A program made the position numbers and the translations under genes. From Enoplolaimus lenunculus (lineage: Eukaryota; Nematoda; Enoplea; Enoplida; Thoracostomopsidae), in contig JASANG010002914.1 in NCBI GenBank assembly GCA_030248215.1, positions 62,001 to 126,000 on the forward strand: a stretch of DNA of 64,000 bases. Reading direction: 5' to 3'. The first letter of the stretch is position 1. Each line of letters begins with the position of its first letter. The notes beneath the pieces are model-generated. The model saw nothing but the letters and a program-made list of their open reading frames with translations. It ran no database searches and had not been told where the DNA came from. This document shows, piece by piece, positions 12,901-21,838 of the stretch.

Positions 12901-15900
12901 TGCACAATTCGTACAATTCATATTTTCTCTACCGAACCGGGAAAAACTTAGGCGTTTGAATTGTAATTTTGTATTTTCCCCTTTTTCAAACAAAACCTAC
13001 ACCTCAAATTTTCTCTACTCAACTGTGGAAAATCCAGTCGTTTATCACGGGTGTCTATTCCACACTCCTATACCAAGATTTTCCCTTTTGTAAATGGAAA
13101 GAACCTGTTCGATTCATTGGTCAATGATTCGGTCCTTAAAAACGCTGGCCCATGTAAAGATCAGGAGCGGATCGTTTTTTGTGGGACTAGAATGGAATAA
13201 GCTTAAGCTTTAGGCTAATTTTTACTTGGATTAGGCTTAGGCTTAGGCTTAGGAATAAACTCATTTTTACACTTATGTGTAGGCTTAGGCTTAGGGCTTA
13301 GGCTTAGAAATAAGCTTATATATAATACTGTTCCGCCCCTGGTCTTTACACTGGCCAAAACTTTTTATCTCTACGAACCAGCAGGCTAAACCTAAACCGT
13401 GTAAGGTATCCAGGCTAAATTCAAAACAAATAAAATTTTCACAATGAATTGCCTAACACAAAGGTACAATATCCGGATTGTTACCTAACTTCATCAATTA
13501 AACAGCAAAATAAAGTTTGCGCTTTGTGTATTTTTGCTATCCGTTCACTCCCTGCGTAACGCGTTTCAAAGTCTAAACGTCGAAGAAAAAACACAAACTG
13601 CTATCTTTAATCGAGTGTTGAGCTATATTTTCAAATCTTTAGTTGTCAAAATTCGCTTAAGAAACGGCATTCTGCAAACTGAAATATTGTAGACGTTAAT
13701 TAATGACTTTTGTCGAAAACGAACAAAGGCGGAGCGTAGCAGAAACAAACCGGCCACACTTGTTGAGGGCAGGGCTGACCAACCACTAAAATGTTAAAAT
13801 AAACGCACTGAATGCGCTTACAAATTTACGCGGTGCCTTGAAATTTGTCGTCGCTTCGCAGGATGATGTTTACTGCAAAAGGAAATGAAAGCAAAACAAA
13901 ACTTTTTACAGTGTCAGCAATTAGACCGAAATGGTGCTGGTATGTCGTCTACAATTGTATTGCAACTGTAATGCAGCTTCCACAATATTATGCGTACACC
14001 AGGTAACGATTGAGGGGGTAGTGTGATGGATACTGTAGCTTTTTGGCTTTAGTATTGTAGTTACCCGAATAAGAGATGGTAAGGTAATAAGATTGGGTCC
14101 CGATTTTGAGTCCCAATCAATAGGAATCCATATCGCTATTCCCTAATAAGAGTCCGAAAGCGAACGGGGTCGCTAAACACTAATTAGAGTCAATAAATGT
14201 CAGTTATCACCAATTGTAGTGCAGGAATGTCTCCAAGACCACATAAAGCTGAGTGGACATGGCAACCAAAAAATGCTACGGGTGGTTAGGTCAGTCCTGC
14301 TTGAAACAGAGAATGGCATAAAAGTTGGGTTAAGTCTAACTAACGAAGGGCGTCGGAGGACGGGTTAAAAATAAATAATAGTCCATAACCGAATAACAGG
14401 TGGTACCCTCCTGAGAGGTCAAATAAAAATCAGCCCCTTTCTTATTCGGGTCATCGCAGTTTCCGGGACGCTGAAGCCAAAAAAGCTTCAGTGTATGGGA
14501 TGTTGAAGTGTTTTAACTTCACTGTGCTGGACACTGAAGCTTTCTTGACTTTACAGTGTCCCAGTGTCCAGCACAGTGAAGTTAAAAAAACTTCAGCATC
14601 CCATACACTGAAGCTTTCTTGACTTTACAGTGTCCATCACACAACCCCATCTAAAGTTACCTGGTGCACGCATATTGTAACAGTTGCATAAGTACTTATG
14701 CTTTGTGAGACTGTAATGTGCAAAAAATCTATTTTGGATGGAAAGAATTGGTGTAGCTATGAAATCCGAACAAAATTTTCAAACTCAAAATTAAAACAAT
14801 ATTTTGAAATACTTATCTTTGACTTTTCTTCCTCAAAGCCAATGTGAGGGCTCAAGTATACAAACTGTTAAATCGAGCGAAACGAAAGACCTATTAATTT
14901 TAGTACAAAGAATACATTAAGAAAAGCTTTCGGCTGAAATTTCGTATTTAAAATTTTTACAACGGGCGTCATAGAGGTGTGAGGCGTTCCTTATTTTAGG
15001 GATGTGGCGGTGCTAAACACGGCTCCGGCGCTATCGGAAGCATATCCTAAACCTGTGTAAGTTATTCGTTTATACGCACAAATGAATATTATGCTAAACA
15101 CGGATTTTGTTTAATATAAATTTTACCATATTCGTAAATATCAAATAATTTATAGTATGTTTTGTTAACGAGTATCAACTGAGTACATTCTGTGTACGAA
15201 TAAGCCGATTGTAACCGGCATCGGTAATATCAGCACTATTCGTGAGTATCGGCATCGCTACTGCAAAAAATTGGAATTGGCATAGGCAAATATCATGGTG
15301 TGCACGGATAATAAAAGGAACGGAAACGGATATAGTGATCAAAATAACGCAAACGGAAAACGGATATTGAGGTAAAAAAACTTCAAGCATGTTTCACAGA
15401 GCCTGTATTAGGTCTTTCTAAATTCAGAATTCTGAATTAATTAAACTAAATCTGAGGTAATTAATCAACTCACACGGAATTAAATCAGCTCAGAATAAGT
15501 TAATGTTTACAGTTATTAATTCAGAAATAACCAGAAATAACTAATTCTCTTCATGAGCTGATTAATCAACTAACTGAAATTTCCACTGTGCCACTGACAC
15601 AAAATTCGTATTTTCCATGTTCAGACCGAAACGTTAAGTATTTACTAAGTCGACGCGTTAAGTTATTATTCAAGCATAATTTTAAACAAAGTAAATATAT
15701 ACTTGAGCAAGATTTCAGAAACCGAACCAATATTTATCACATGTTTCATTGCTTTTATTCCACCTTAACATGACCATTACTGCAAATTCTCAATGAGTTG
15801 ATTAACCAACTCAGCTAGAGATTTAGTTATTTCTGAGTTAATAACAGTTAACATTAACTCACTCTAAGTTGAGTTATGTTGATGCTCACTCTGAGTTCAG

Positions 15901-17847
15901 TTGATTCCGCGTAAGTTGAATAATTAGCTCAGAGTGAGTTTTACTGACTCAGAATTCTGAGTTCTGAAAGTCCTAACTCAGACTGAGTGATTCAACTCAT
16001 ACTGAGTTAAAATCAACTCAATTGGATTTACAGGACAAATGTTTTATTAGTGTTTTGATTTTGTGTGAACAGAGAGATATATTCTTTCAGAAATTTCTAG
16101 AGAAAAAATTCCATTTAACAGGTATTGGAATAAATAACCACCTGAATTTCAAAATCCGTTATGCCCACCCAAAATGAGATCTTGACTACGCCTTTGAGTG
16201 AGAAGATATTTATTGTAAATTAAAAATTTTTAATAACCGACACCATTGTATTCACAAAAATTAATTGAATTTAAAGTTGAAAAGAACTAAGTTCATCGTA
16301 GTTTGTGCAAATTTATAGCTGCGTATCAGAGTCGTATGTTGTAGTTTTCATTAAGAACTCAAGAAACTTTCTTTGGAATTTTCTGTAAAACATACCCACT
16401 CGTTGCTTTTTCAGAATTCGGGTAAACCTCATTTTTAAAGTCACTCCTGCTATTAAATTTAGTGTTTTTAGAAATTTTAATTTTTAACCAAGCACCCATT
16501 GGTTGAATTAAAAAACATTTGCCTTAAAAATTATTCAAATTCAGTTCAAGATTTTGCTCTACATTAATATAGTTACACTGCACAGTGTAGTTTTATGATT
16601 ATTTAGCTAAGTTTTTTGCAATATTTTTGTTCCTTTTGCGATTTTGATAATCGGATATTCAGTTTCAGGTGAACTATAATGCTAATTGATGGCAAAAACT
16701 TATTCATTAACGCCATGTATTTGCAGTCCAATGCGTCACTGTAAAATCCAGTGAGTTGATTTTAACTTAGAATGAGTAATATCCACTCAGAAACCTGTAC
16801 TCTGAATTATGTCTTAAAAGAACTCTAAATTCTGCATTGATTGAACTCATTCAGAGTTAATAAATCATTTTACCCGGAATTAAATCAGCTCAGAGCGAGT
16901 TGATGTTTACTATTATTAACTCAGAAATAACCAGAAGTAACTAATTCGCTCTCTGTGTTGATTAATCAACTCATTGGCATCTACAGCGTAATCTTAGCGC
17001 ACTACAGCATAAACGTACAGTTGCTTTTGAAAATACGAGTATTCATTAAAACATGATTAAACCGCGACTCATTCATGGACTCTAATCCTGCGCCAATGTA
17101 ACTTTTTGGGGTGTAACAGTTGATAAAGCGTATTCCTAAACCTAACATAAGCCTAAGCGTTGCAAAAATGTGTTCCTAAGCCTAAGCCTAAGCATAGGTA
17201 TAAGCAAAAAATGCAATCTAGAATATAAACCTACTCTTGTATAGACCGACAAGAACTAGGACGACCCTTAAAGTAACATGGACCAAAACATGATTAACCT
17301 GCGACTCTGGACTCTGTCAGTCATGTGCAAAAAGCGCAGCTGTCCCTTGCGTTTCCAAAGTAATTGTTGTAATAAAAGTAGATATGTGAGACGAAAAGTT
17401 TACAATTTTATAACTGCAGCTGTTTATCTTAAATATTCGGGCCAATGTAAAGAACAGGGCCGGAAAAGTATTATAAGCATACTCCAAGGCCTAAGCCTAA
17501 GTGTAAGCCTAAACCTAAGCGTAAGAATGAGCATATTCCTAAGCAAAAGCCTACGCCTCCGCCAAGCAAAAAAATTAGTCTAATGGTAAAGCTTACTCTA
17601 TTACAGTCCCACAGAAAAACTTTCCGCCCCAGATCTTTACATGGGCCAATATTCGTCACAGAACCTGCTTGCACAGTATGCCGCATACCTATACTCTTGC
17701 GGTACTCATGGCACAAAAAGCTCTTAAATTGCAAAAAATACTTACTATAAAGGTTATACTAAAAGTAATCAATGGTCACTTACCACGTGGATTTTCTTTC
17801 GCCTTCTTGGTCGTGTCCATTTCTTTGCGTGCCGCTGAGAAAAGCAT
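1000..17847 (-). CDS. dys-1: Dystrophin-like protein, N-terminal part (first calponin-homology domain), continues past left edge
   Basis: Five coding exons with canonical splice sites and matching phases: 17847-17784 (start codon, MLFSAARKEMD..), 6556-6446 (acidic linker ESEDDSPSNS), 3208-3147 (EREVMQEKTFRKWINAQF), 1826-1734 (PVSDLFVDMKDGTKLL..) and 1077-1000 (VREKGKTKVHHISNVNTAL). Together they give 136 residues. Residues 59 onward match the first calponin-homology (CH1) domain of the spectrin/dystrophin superfamily. The spellings KTF.KW and DLF.D..DG..LL.LIEVL.G, then REKG...VHH..NVN.AL, are closest to invertebrate dystrophin. Dystrophin links actin to a membrane glycoprotein complex, mainly in muscle. 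The next expected block (..LVNI..DIVDGN) would lie left of the window. Intron 1 is about 11.2 kb and full of transposons. A beta-spectrin or plakin CH1 is the main alternative, but the REKGKTKVHH block argues for dystrophin. The exon 1 to exon 2 joins rest on phase and order, not on homology. Confidence 0.82.
1244..1441. mobile_element. TTAGGC-MITE, subfamily 1 (in dys-1 intron)
   Basis: Inverted ends GGCCCATGTATAGAACAGGG and CCCTGTTCTATACATTGGCC surround CCTAAGCCTAAG arrays. Flanking octamers ATGAGACC and ATGAGATG match at 6 of 8. It interrupts an older TTAACCCTTTC.CGCAT element end at about 1210. Confidence 0.82.
2142..2301. mobile_element. Short MITE, 'CAGGCCCGTAGCCAG' family
   Basis: The left end CAGGACCGTAGCCAGCTCAC and right end CTACGGGCCTG are inverted repeats of the CAG..GTAGCCAG type common in hAT elements. 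The roughly 160-bp body (TTTTCGTTGATTTACAAACAA.GTTGAAAATTTTCTAG) recurs at 3473, 7525, 9612, 24505, 27649 and 39392. Confidence 0.65.
2360..3036. mobile_element. TNA-flanked TIR element with palindromic CATATG interior
   Basis: Ends TGCGGGGTTCACGTTATAAC and GTTATAACGTGAACCCCGCA are a near-perfect inverted repeat of about 28 bp, flanked on both sides by TGA. The interior holds at least five copies of the palindrome ATATCATATGATAT. The terminal sequence is shared with 52283-52654. A 3-bp T-N-A duplication suggests a PIF/Harbinger-like mobiliser (inference). Confidence 0.75.
3473..3652. mobile_element. Short MITE, 'CAGGCCCGTAGCCAG' family
   Basis: Begins CAGGACGTAGCCAACTCAC and ends near GGACACGGGCCCG. 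It carries the family body TTTTCCATGACTTACAAACA. Confidence 0.55.
3895..4014. mobile_element. GC-rich fold-back MITE, 'AAGGGTTGCGCTATAC' family
   Basis: Inverted ends AAGGGTTGTGCTATACT and AGTATAGCGCAACCCTT enclose a self-complementary GCCGC/GCGGC-rich core, in sharp contrast to the AT-rich surroundings. A second copy is at 33558-33704. The open frames across it on both strands are by-products of the palindrome. Confidence 0.7.
5718..6074. mobile_element. TA-flanked MITE, 'CTCTCTAAAAGCTTAAACT' family (eroded copy)
   Basis: A TTTAAGCTTAAACT-rich body ends in TAAGTTTTAGAGAG followed by TA. The left end is diverged (ATTCTAAAAGCTTAAAG). It shares the phrase GTCCATCCAGCCATTTGAG with the copies at 6790 and 31539. 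Confidence 0.65.
6790..7133. mobile_element. TA-flanked MITE, 'CTCTCTAAAAGCTTAAACT' family
   Basis: TA-CTCTCTAAAAGCTTAAACT at the left and AGTTTAAGTTTTTAGAGAG-TA at the right form inverted ends with a TA target duplication, as in Tc1/mariner-type MITEs. Confidence 0.78.
7525..7690. mobile_element. Short MITE, 'CAGGCCCGTAGCCAG' family
   Basis: CAGGCCCATAGCCAGCTTAC at the left and GGCTACAGGCCCGGGCAG at the right. The body has ACTTACAAGCAAGGTTGAAA. Confidence 0.6.
8858..9116. mobile_element. Partial 'CCCGAATAAGAG' family MITE
   Basis: Interior phrases CCTAATAAGAATCCGTAAGC and GGGTTAAAAATAAATAACAG lead into a right end GGGGTCACCACAGTA. The left end and centre are shortened relative to 12370-12810. 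Confidence 0.55.
9245..9463. mobile_element. TIR element, 'TATTCTCAAATGTG' family
   Basis: Inverted ends GCCCGTATTCTCAAATGTG and CACATTTGAGAATATGAGC. The interior carries CACCAGTTGGTGATAGGTCC and a matching GATGATAGGTGC. Copies at 18657-18874 and 42826-43030. Confidence 0.72.
9612..9976. mobile_element. Two adjacent 'GTAGCCAG' MITEs in tandem
   Basis: Copies at about 9612-9799 and 9815-9976 each end in GCTGGCTACGG, separated by a short ACGCGTA spacer that recurs after the second copy. The repeated spacer suggests a tandem duplication or two insertions at the same site. Confidence 0.55.
10931..11424. mobile_element. 'CCCGAATAAGAG' MITE with internal duplication
   Basis: TA-CTGTAGTGACCGGAATAAGAG at the left and TCTCTACAG-TA at the right. 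A block of about 60 bp starting CATTCAGAGTCCCAATCAAT occurs twice in tandem, which makes this copy longer than its relatives. Confidence 0.72.
11498..11642 (-). CDS. Candidate exon or open-frame remnant of unknown gene
   Basis: A minus-strand frame with plausible acceptor (CAACACTTAG) and donor (AAG|GTACGT) reads ..GYRQVWLPNRGAFFEQYLP... Its composition is protein-like but no family was recognised. It lies in dys-1 intron 1 on the same strand, yet its phases do not fit between dys-1 exons 1 and 2. It is therefore either an alternative exon, a fragment of a transposon ORF, or chance. Confidence 0.2.
11702..11894. mobile_element. TTAGGC-MITE, subfamily 1
   Basis: GGTCCATGTACAGAACAGGG to CCCTGTTCTATACATGAGCC, with TTAGGCTTAGGC-type interior. 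Flanking octamers ATAACTAC and ATAACAAC match at 7 of 8. Confidence 0.85.
12370..12810. mobile_element. 'CCCGAATAAGAG' family MITE (good copy)
   Basis: TA-CTGTATTGACCCGAATAAGAG and CTTATTCGGGTCACTACAG-TA are inverted ends with TA duplication. The interior is colinear with 37478-37885. Confidence 0.8.
13147..13356. mobile_element. TTAGGC-MITE, subfamily 1
   Basis: GGCCCATGTAAAGATCAGG to CCCCTGGTCTTTACACTGGCC. The array of TTAGGC hexamers is broken by an ACTCATTTTTACACTTA spacer typical of the subfamily. Flanks AAAACGCT and AAAACTTT match at 6 of 8. Confidence 0.82.
13985..14680. mobile_element. Composite palindromic element containing a nested MITE
   Basis: Outer inverted arms of about 45 bp (ATTATGCGTACACCAGGTAA.. 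and ..TTACCTGGTGCACGCATATTG). Inside are a 'CCCGAATAAGAG' MITE (14055-14459) and then a second palindrome (about 14480-14637) with 50-bp arms built on CTTCAGTGTATGGGAT and ATCCCATACACTGAAG. Confidence 0.65.
14055..14459. mobile_element. 'CCCGAATAAGAG' family MITE, nested
   Basis: Left end TTGTAGTTACCCGAATAAGAG after TA, right end CTTATTCGGGTCATCGCAG. It sits inside the larger inverted-arm element. Confidence 0.7.
15409..15975. repeat. 'GAGTTGATTAATCAACTC' palindromic repeat region
   Basis: Inverted pieces TTTCTAAATTCAGAATTCTGA and TCAGAATTCTGAGTTCTGAAAG bracket many TGAGTTGATT and AATCAACTCA motifs. Related blocks at 16728-16985 and 42103-42485. Probably a fold-back transposon with a non-repeated centre (15580-15780). 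Confidence 0.5.
16728..16985. repeat. Second 'GAGTTGATTAATCAACTC' repeat block
   Basis: Contains CAGTGAGTTGATTTTAACTT, TTAACTCAGAAATAACCAGA and GTTGATTAATCAACTCATTG, colinear with parts of 15409-15975. Confidence 0.5.
17091..17284. mobile_element. TTAGGC-MITE, subfamily 2
   Basis: The left end (CGCCAATGTAACTTTTTGGGG) and right end (CCCTTAAAGTAACATGGACC) are subfamily-2 termini; CCTAAGCCTAAG lies in between. Instead of a clean octamer, imperfect 35-bp direct repeats lie outside: AAAACATGATTAAACCGCGA from 17048 and AAAACATGATTAACCTGCGA from 17285. Confidence 0.72.
17440..17647. mobile_element. TTAGGC-MITE, subfamily 1, perfect target duplication
   Basis: GGCCAATGTAAAGAACAGGG to CAGATCTTTACATGGGCC, flanked on both sides by AATATTCG (8 of 8). 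It lies about 140 bp from dys-1 exon 1, inside intron 1. Confidence 0.9.
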
Positions 17848-18501
17848 GGTTGAGTTAAACGACCGTAGCGAAAAACGTTGGTTGAAATTGAAAGTATAAA
17901 GCGTTGAATTCAGCAACCTTTAATATCGTCGGTTACTAACAGACGATAATGTCTTGTGGATCGACTCCGGATAGCTCGAAATCAATAATTCGTATTTCAA
18001 AGCATGGGGGGAAAAGCATCAAAGTTACAGGAGTAACAAACAAAGGAGTGACCGACGCGAGAGGTACACGCAGCCAAACGGTTTAATAGTAATTTGGAAG
18101 CTAGTGAAGAAATCAAGTCGATTGGAAAGCAGTTTTGTTTAAGCAATGGAATCTGAAACAATAATGAATAAAATACTTTTCTATCATACATAGTTTATAT
18201 AATAAACCGATTAATCTGCGATATCCACGAAGAAAGAACTTTAGCAGAGAAAAGTTCTGGTCTGTTGTTGTCATTTTTGTTACTTTGGGCACTGCGAAAA
18301 TTAGGTTTGGCTTCTTGCTCGCTTCGCTTCGAAGTTTGGCTTTAACTTTTATGCCTCATAAATACCGGGTGGTGTTTTGCTCGCTTCGTTTTTGACGGAT
18401 TTTCGCAACAAATATCGTGAGGTCCACAACCAGAAATTTCAAGATTCACCACTGGAATCATGTACCTAACGTGGTCAAACCTATGATTTTTTCGAAATCA
18501 G

Positions 18502-18894
18502 GGCCAATGTATGGAACAGGCCGTTGCAGTAGTATGAATATATTTCTCAGACTAAACCTACGTTTTAGCGCAAGAATAACCTAACCCAAGCAAAAAAAGA
18601 AATACAAAGCTTATGCTTACTCTATTGCAGTGTCTCAGAAAAACGTTCCGTCCTAAGCCCCTATTCTCAAAAGTATGTAGCATCTATCACCAGTTGGTGA
18701 TAGGTCCTGTAACTTTGGAACCAGCGCATGGTGAGGTTCGAAATTCGGTACATAATTCGCGTTTGATGTATCCTACTTGCGTGCCAATTTTGAGATATGC
18801 AACGGCAGATGTTCGTCTGTTTAAAAACCTACCACTAATTGATGATAGGTGCTATACGCATTTGAGAATATGGATCCTAATCTTTACATCTGCC
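18502..18894. mobile_element. TTAGGC-MITE, subfamily 1, disrupted by nested element
   Basis: GGCCAATGTATGGAACAGGC at the left; AATCTTTACATCTGCC at the right. Flanks GAAATCAG and GAAATTAG match at 7 of 8, proving that both ends belong together despite the 218-bp insertion at 18657-18874. Confidence 0.82.
18657..18874. mobile_element. 'TATTCTCAAATGTG' element nested in a TTAGGC-MITE
   Basis: Ends GCCCCTATTCTCAAAAGTA and CGCATTTGAGAATATGGA, flanked by a perfect TCCTAA hexamer. This fixes both the element boundaries and its younger age relative to the host element. Confidence 0.82.
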
Positions 18895-19507
18895 GAAATT
18901 AGCTAAAAATGCTGAATGAATTGCAGAATTTAAACCTCAGAAACGTACGTCTACGTGCAAAAAAACGTTTTAAGTGAACCGAGATAATGCCAAGGTCAAA
19001 CGTATAAGCATTAAAACCTTCTCTTTATATATAAACTGCGCAACTGAACCGTTTAATCATACGCTCGTTAATATTAATAAGAATACCGTAACGTCAAAAT
19101 GCCGCAAGAATCGCAACTGAAAAACTGTGAAATGTCAAAATTGGCCAAAAAAACACAAATTTTTGATGAACCACGGCCTCTGTAGGGCCACAAGTATGGG
19201 AAAAGGTCGGCGGCGGACAACTCACCCACCCTCCAGACGATAAATTTATAAGAAAAATTTCTCTTACCCCATTTATAAACCTTCTGCCCCTTCAAATCAC
19301 AATGGCTGGTTGCAGGCCGAGGCGTCTATGATGTGCGTGAAGCTTAAATCTGTTGTTTCCGCTATAACCACCCCCGCGGAGACACGTATTTGCACAAATT
19401 GTTCGTTATCGTTTGACCTCGAGACTAAAGTTTATTAAAGCATAAGATTTTGTGTTGACATTACAATATTTTATTTAAATTAAATTTTGCTCATTTTACA
19501 AAAAAGC

Positions 19508-19690
19508 GGCCCATGTAAAACATTAGGATCGGAACATTTTGCTGCAGGACTGCTATTTAGTAAGCATAAGCTTTAGATATATTTTCGCTTAGGCTTTAGC
19601 ATTTGGCATAGGTATAGGTTCACGCCTAGATTTTGGCATACGCTTAGGTATAATGCATCATTCAGGTTATACTGCGCTCGCCAATGTCAA
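19508..19690. mobile_element. Degraded TTAGGC-MITE
   Basis: GGCCCATGTAAAACATTAGGA start and GCTTAGGCTTTAGCATTTGG interior. The right end has decayed (..GCTCGCCAATGTC), so the boundary is approximate. Confidence 0.55.
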
Positions 19691-20627
19691 AAAATGTCCG
19701 TGTTATTATTGGAATGTAGCAATAAAATTACAGCTATTTTTTTCTACAGCTTCACTAATGATTGTTATTCAAAAAGCCGACAGTATAGGTGGTATTAAAA
19801 CATTTAGACTTTAATGGTTAGCCACAAGAGCGACGTTGTCATAAAATGGCACGATTTAATCTTGCAACCTTACCCGTTATTTATATTCCATTCGGTTCAA
19901 ATTGAATTTCCAAACGATACCAGTGCAGTTGATAATGCCTGATTTGGTTCAGGACAAAGCCCCAGTATTGCAGTATTAATTTCGAGTTAAGCACTGGCCA
20001 CAAATAAACATTTATTTTTTGACCAGAATTCGTATTGCAATCAAACACAGTTGAAGGTGAAAAAGCCAATAATACACTGCAGGCAACACAATCACACGAC
20101 ACGCACTATAGTAAAACACAGCAATAATAAATCTGAAAAATTATTGCAAATCCGGTAAAGGTTTATAGTTTGAGTAGCCAGAAACTGCCGCCAAGAGGCG
20201 GTTTCAACGGGAGGATATCCGTTGCGATATATTTGTGTCTTTGCGATTCGTGTGTTAAGGAATTATGGCTAAAAGAGTAGACATTATACGCAAATTTATA
20301 CTCAAGGTACGCACTTGTGTAAATATAGGCTAGTGTTTCTTTTTTAAGCTTATTAGCTTGTATTCCACCTTTAAAAAAACCCGGATCCGCCACTGAAAAC
20401 TGCTAATAAAACGGTCGTATATTGGACAACCAACCGGAGTTGATGTATCATTTCCCGGAAATTCCGGAGCGACAAGAAAAAAGTACTCTTAAGCATGGTT
20501 TACAATAATTGTCTTAATATCATTGAGATCGAAAAACTTTTACATGAGGTGCTTTTCCGAAATGAAATCCTGGTTACTGTCTAGTTTGATACATAGCTAT
20601 ATACCGCTATGGTTTTACCAAAATCTT

Positions 20628-20786
20628 GGCGAATGTAAAGAACAGGGGCGAAACAGTGTTGTAACCATATTCCTGACCTTAAGCCTAAGCCTAAGCCTAA
20701 GCCAAGCAAAAAATTAGTCTAAAGCTTAAGCTTACTCTTTTCTAGTCCCACAGAAAAACGTTCCGCCCGTGATCTTTATATTGGCC
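20628..20786. mobile_element. TTAGGC-MITE, subfamily 1, short copy
   Basis: GGCGAATGTAAAGAACAGGG to GTGATCTTTATATTGGCC. Flanks AAAATCTT and AAAAGCTT match at 7 of 8. The array is reduced to about four CCTAAG units. Confidence 0.85.
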
Positions 20787-21298
20787 AAAAGCTTAATTAA
20801 AGGATACCAGCCGAGTACATGCCTGATTTATGTATACATCGTAGTAAGCCAGGATGTAAACCGATATTAAAAATAACGGAAACGGATAGTCATCAAAATA
20901 CCGGAAATGGATAGTCATCAAAATAACGGAAACGGGTAACCACAGTGGTGGATCGGAAAATTACTGATAGCAAATTTTGGTTTTGAAGTGTTGGGCAGGG
21001 TCATGGCCGGAGTTACTGTTGAATTCGCCAGTGTTTCTGACTTCCAGTAGTAAACTCGGACTGTCAAATATGGCATGGTATCAATTACACCACCTAAAAC
21101 AATCCCAAACTCGAGTCTTTGGTACATTTTAAATAATTAAATATTTCAAAAAATGACAATAAATCTTTTGCGCAGCCGAAAAAATTGTTGAGTTTGTGTG
21201 CAAAAACAACTTTCAATATTTACGTGGTGTTTATTTGCAAAAATTACACTGTTTAATGTGCTATTACCCAGTGTTCCCCCCACGCACATAAACCGGTT

Positions 21299-21483
21299 GG
21301 CCAATGTTACTTTTAGGGGCGTTACAGTAGATTAAGCGTATTCCTAAGACTAAGCATAAGCGTTGCAAAAATGTGTTCCTAAACCTAAGCCTAAGCCTAA
21401 AGAAGAAACGTAATCTAGGGATCTTAACCTACGCTTTTATGGACCCCCAGAAACCTGAACACCCCCTTAAAGTAACATGGGCC
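21299..21483. mobile_element. TTAGGC-MITE, subfamily 2, perfect target duplication
   Basis: GGCCAATGTTACTTTTAGGGG to CCTTAAAGTAACATGGGCC, flanked on both sides by AACCGGTT (8 of 8). The insertion octamer is itself a palindrome. Confidence 0.9.
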
Positions 21484-21661
21484 AACCGGTTTATAAGCGT
21501 TTATTAATGGAAACAAGTCTGTAGGGCATATTTTAACCAGCCTTTTGGTTTTACCTAATAAAATTCGTAACATCCGTTTAATCTTTAGCAATTTGACAGC
21601 TTAAACTGAGATTACGCCAAGATATCAGATGCAATAAAATGTTGCATTTGACGACTTGTTA

Positions 21662-21838
21662 GGCCAATTTTACTTTTAGGGCCGCACCAGTAGATTAAGC
21701 GTGTTACTAAGCCTAAGCCTAAGCGTTGCAAAAGCGTATTCCTAATTCTAAGTCTAAGCAAAAATGTAGTCTAGAATGTAAGCCTACTCTTTTACAAACC
21801 CACCATAAATCCGAACGGCCCTAAAAGTAACATGTGTC
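21662..21838. mobile_element. TTAGGC-MITE, subfamily 2
   Basis: GGCCAATTTTACTTTTAGGG to CCCTAAAAGTAACATGTGTC. Flanks ACTTGTTA and ACTTGTTG match at 7 of 8. It lies only 178 bp from the previous copy. Confidence 0.85.

Larger units (their letters stand above)
6557..17783. other. dys-1 intron 1, about 11.2 kb, transposon-dominated
   Basis: Nearly all of this is identifiable repeat or anonymous AT-rich sequence. The region 8501-8882 has two overlapping minus-strand open frames of fairly balanced composition, unassigned. At 11911-12018 a short plus-strand frame starting MVNIKERIFSLDD has no splice support. At 15300-15360 and 20870-20940 lie copies of an ATAACGGAAACGGATAGT repeat. Stretches 13360-13980 and 16000-16720 show nothing recognisable beyond AT-rich sequence. 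Confidence 0.6.

Noticed and set aside
14461-14640. CRISPR-like array from repeated CTTCAGTGT blocks
   Set aside because: The repeats are arms of one palindrome, not evenly spaced direct repeats, and the genome is eukaryotic.
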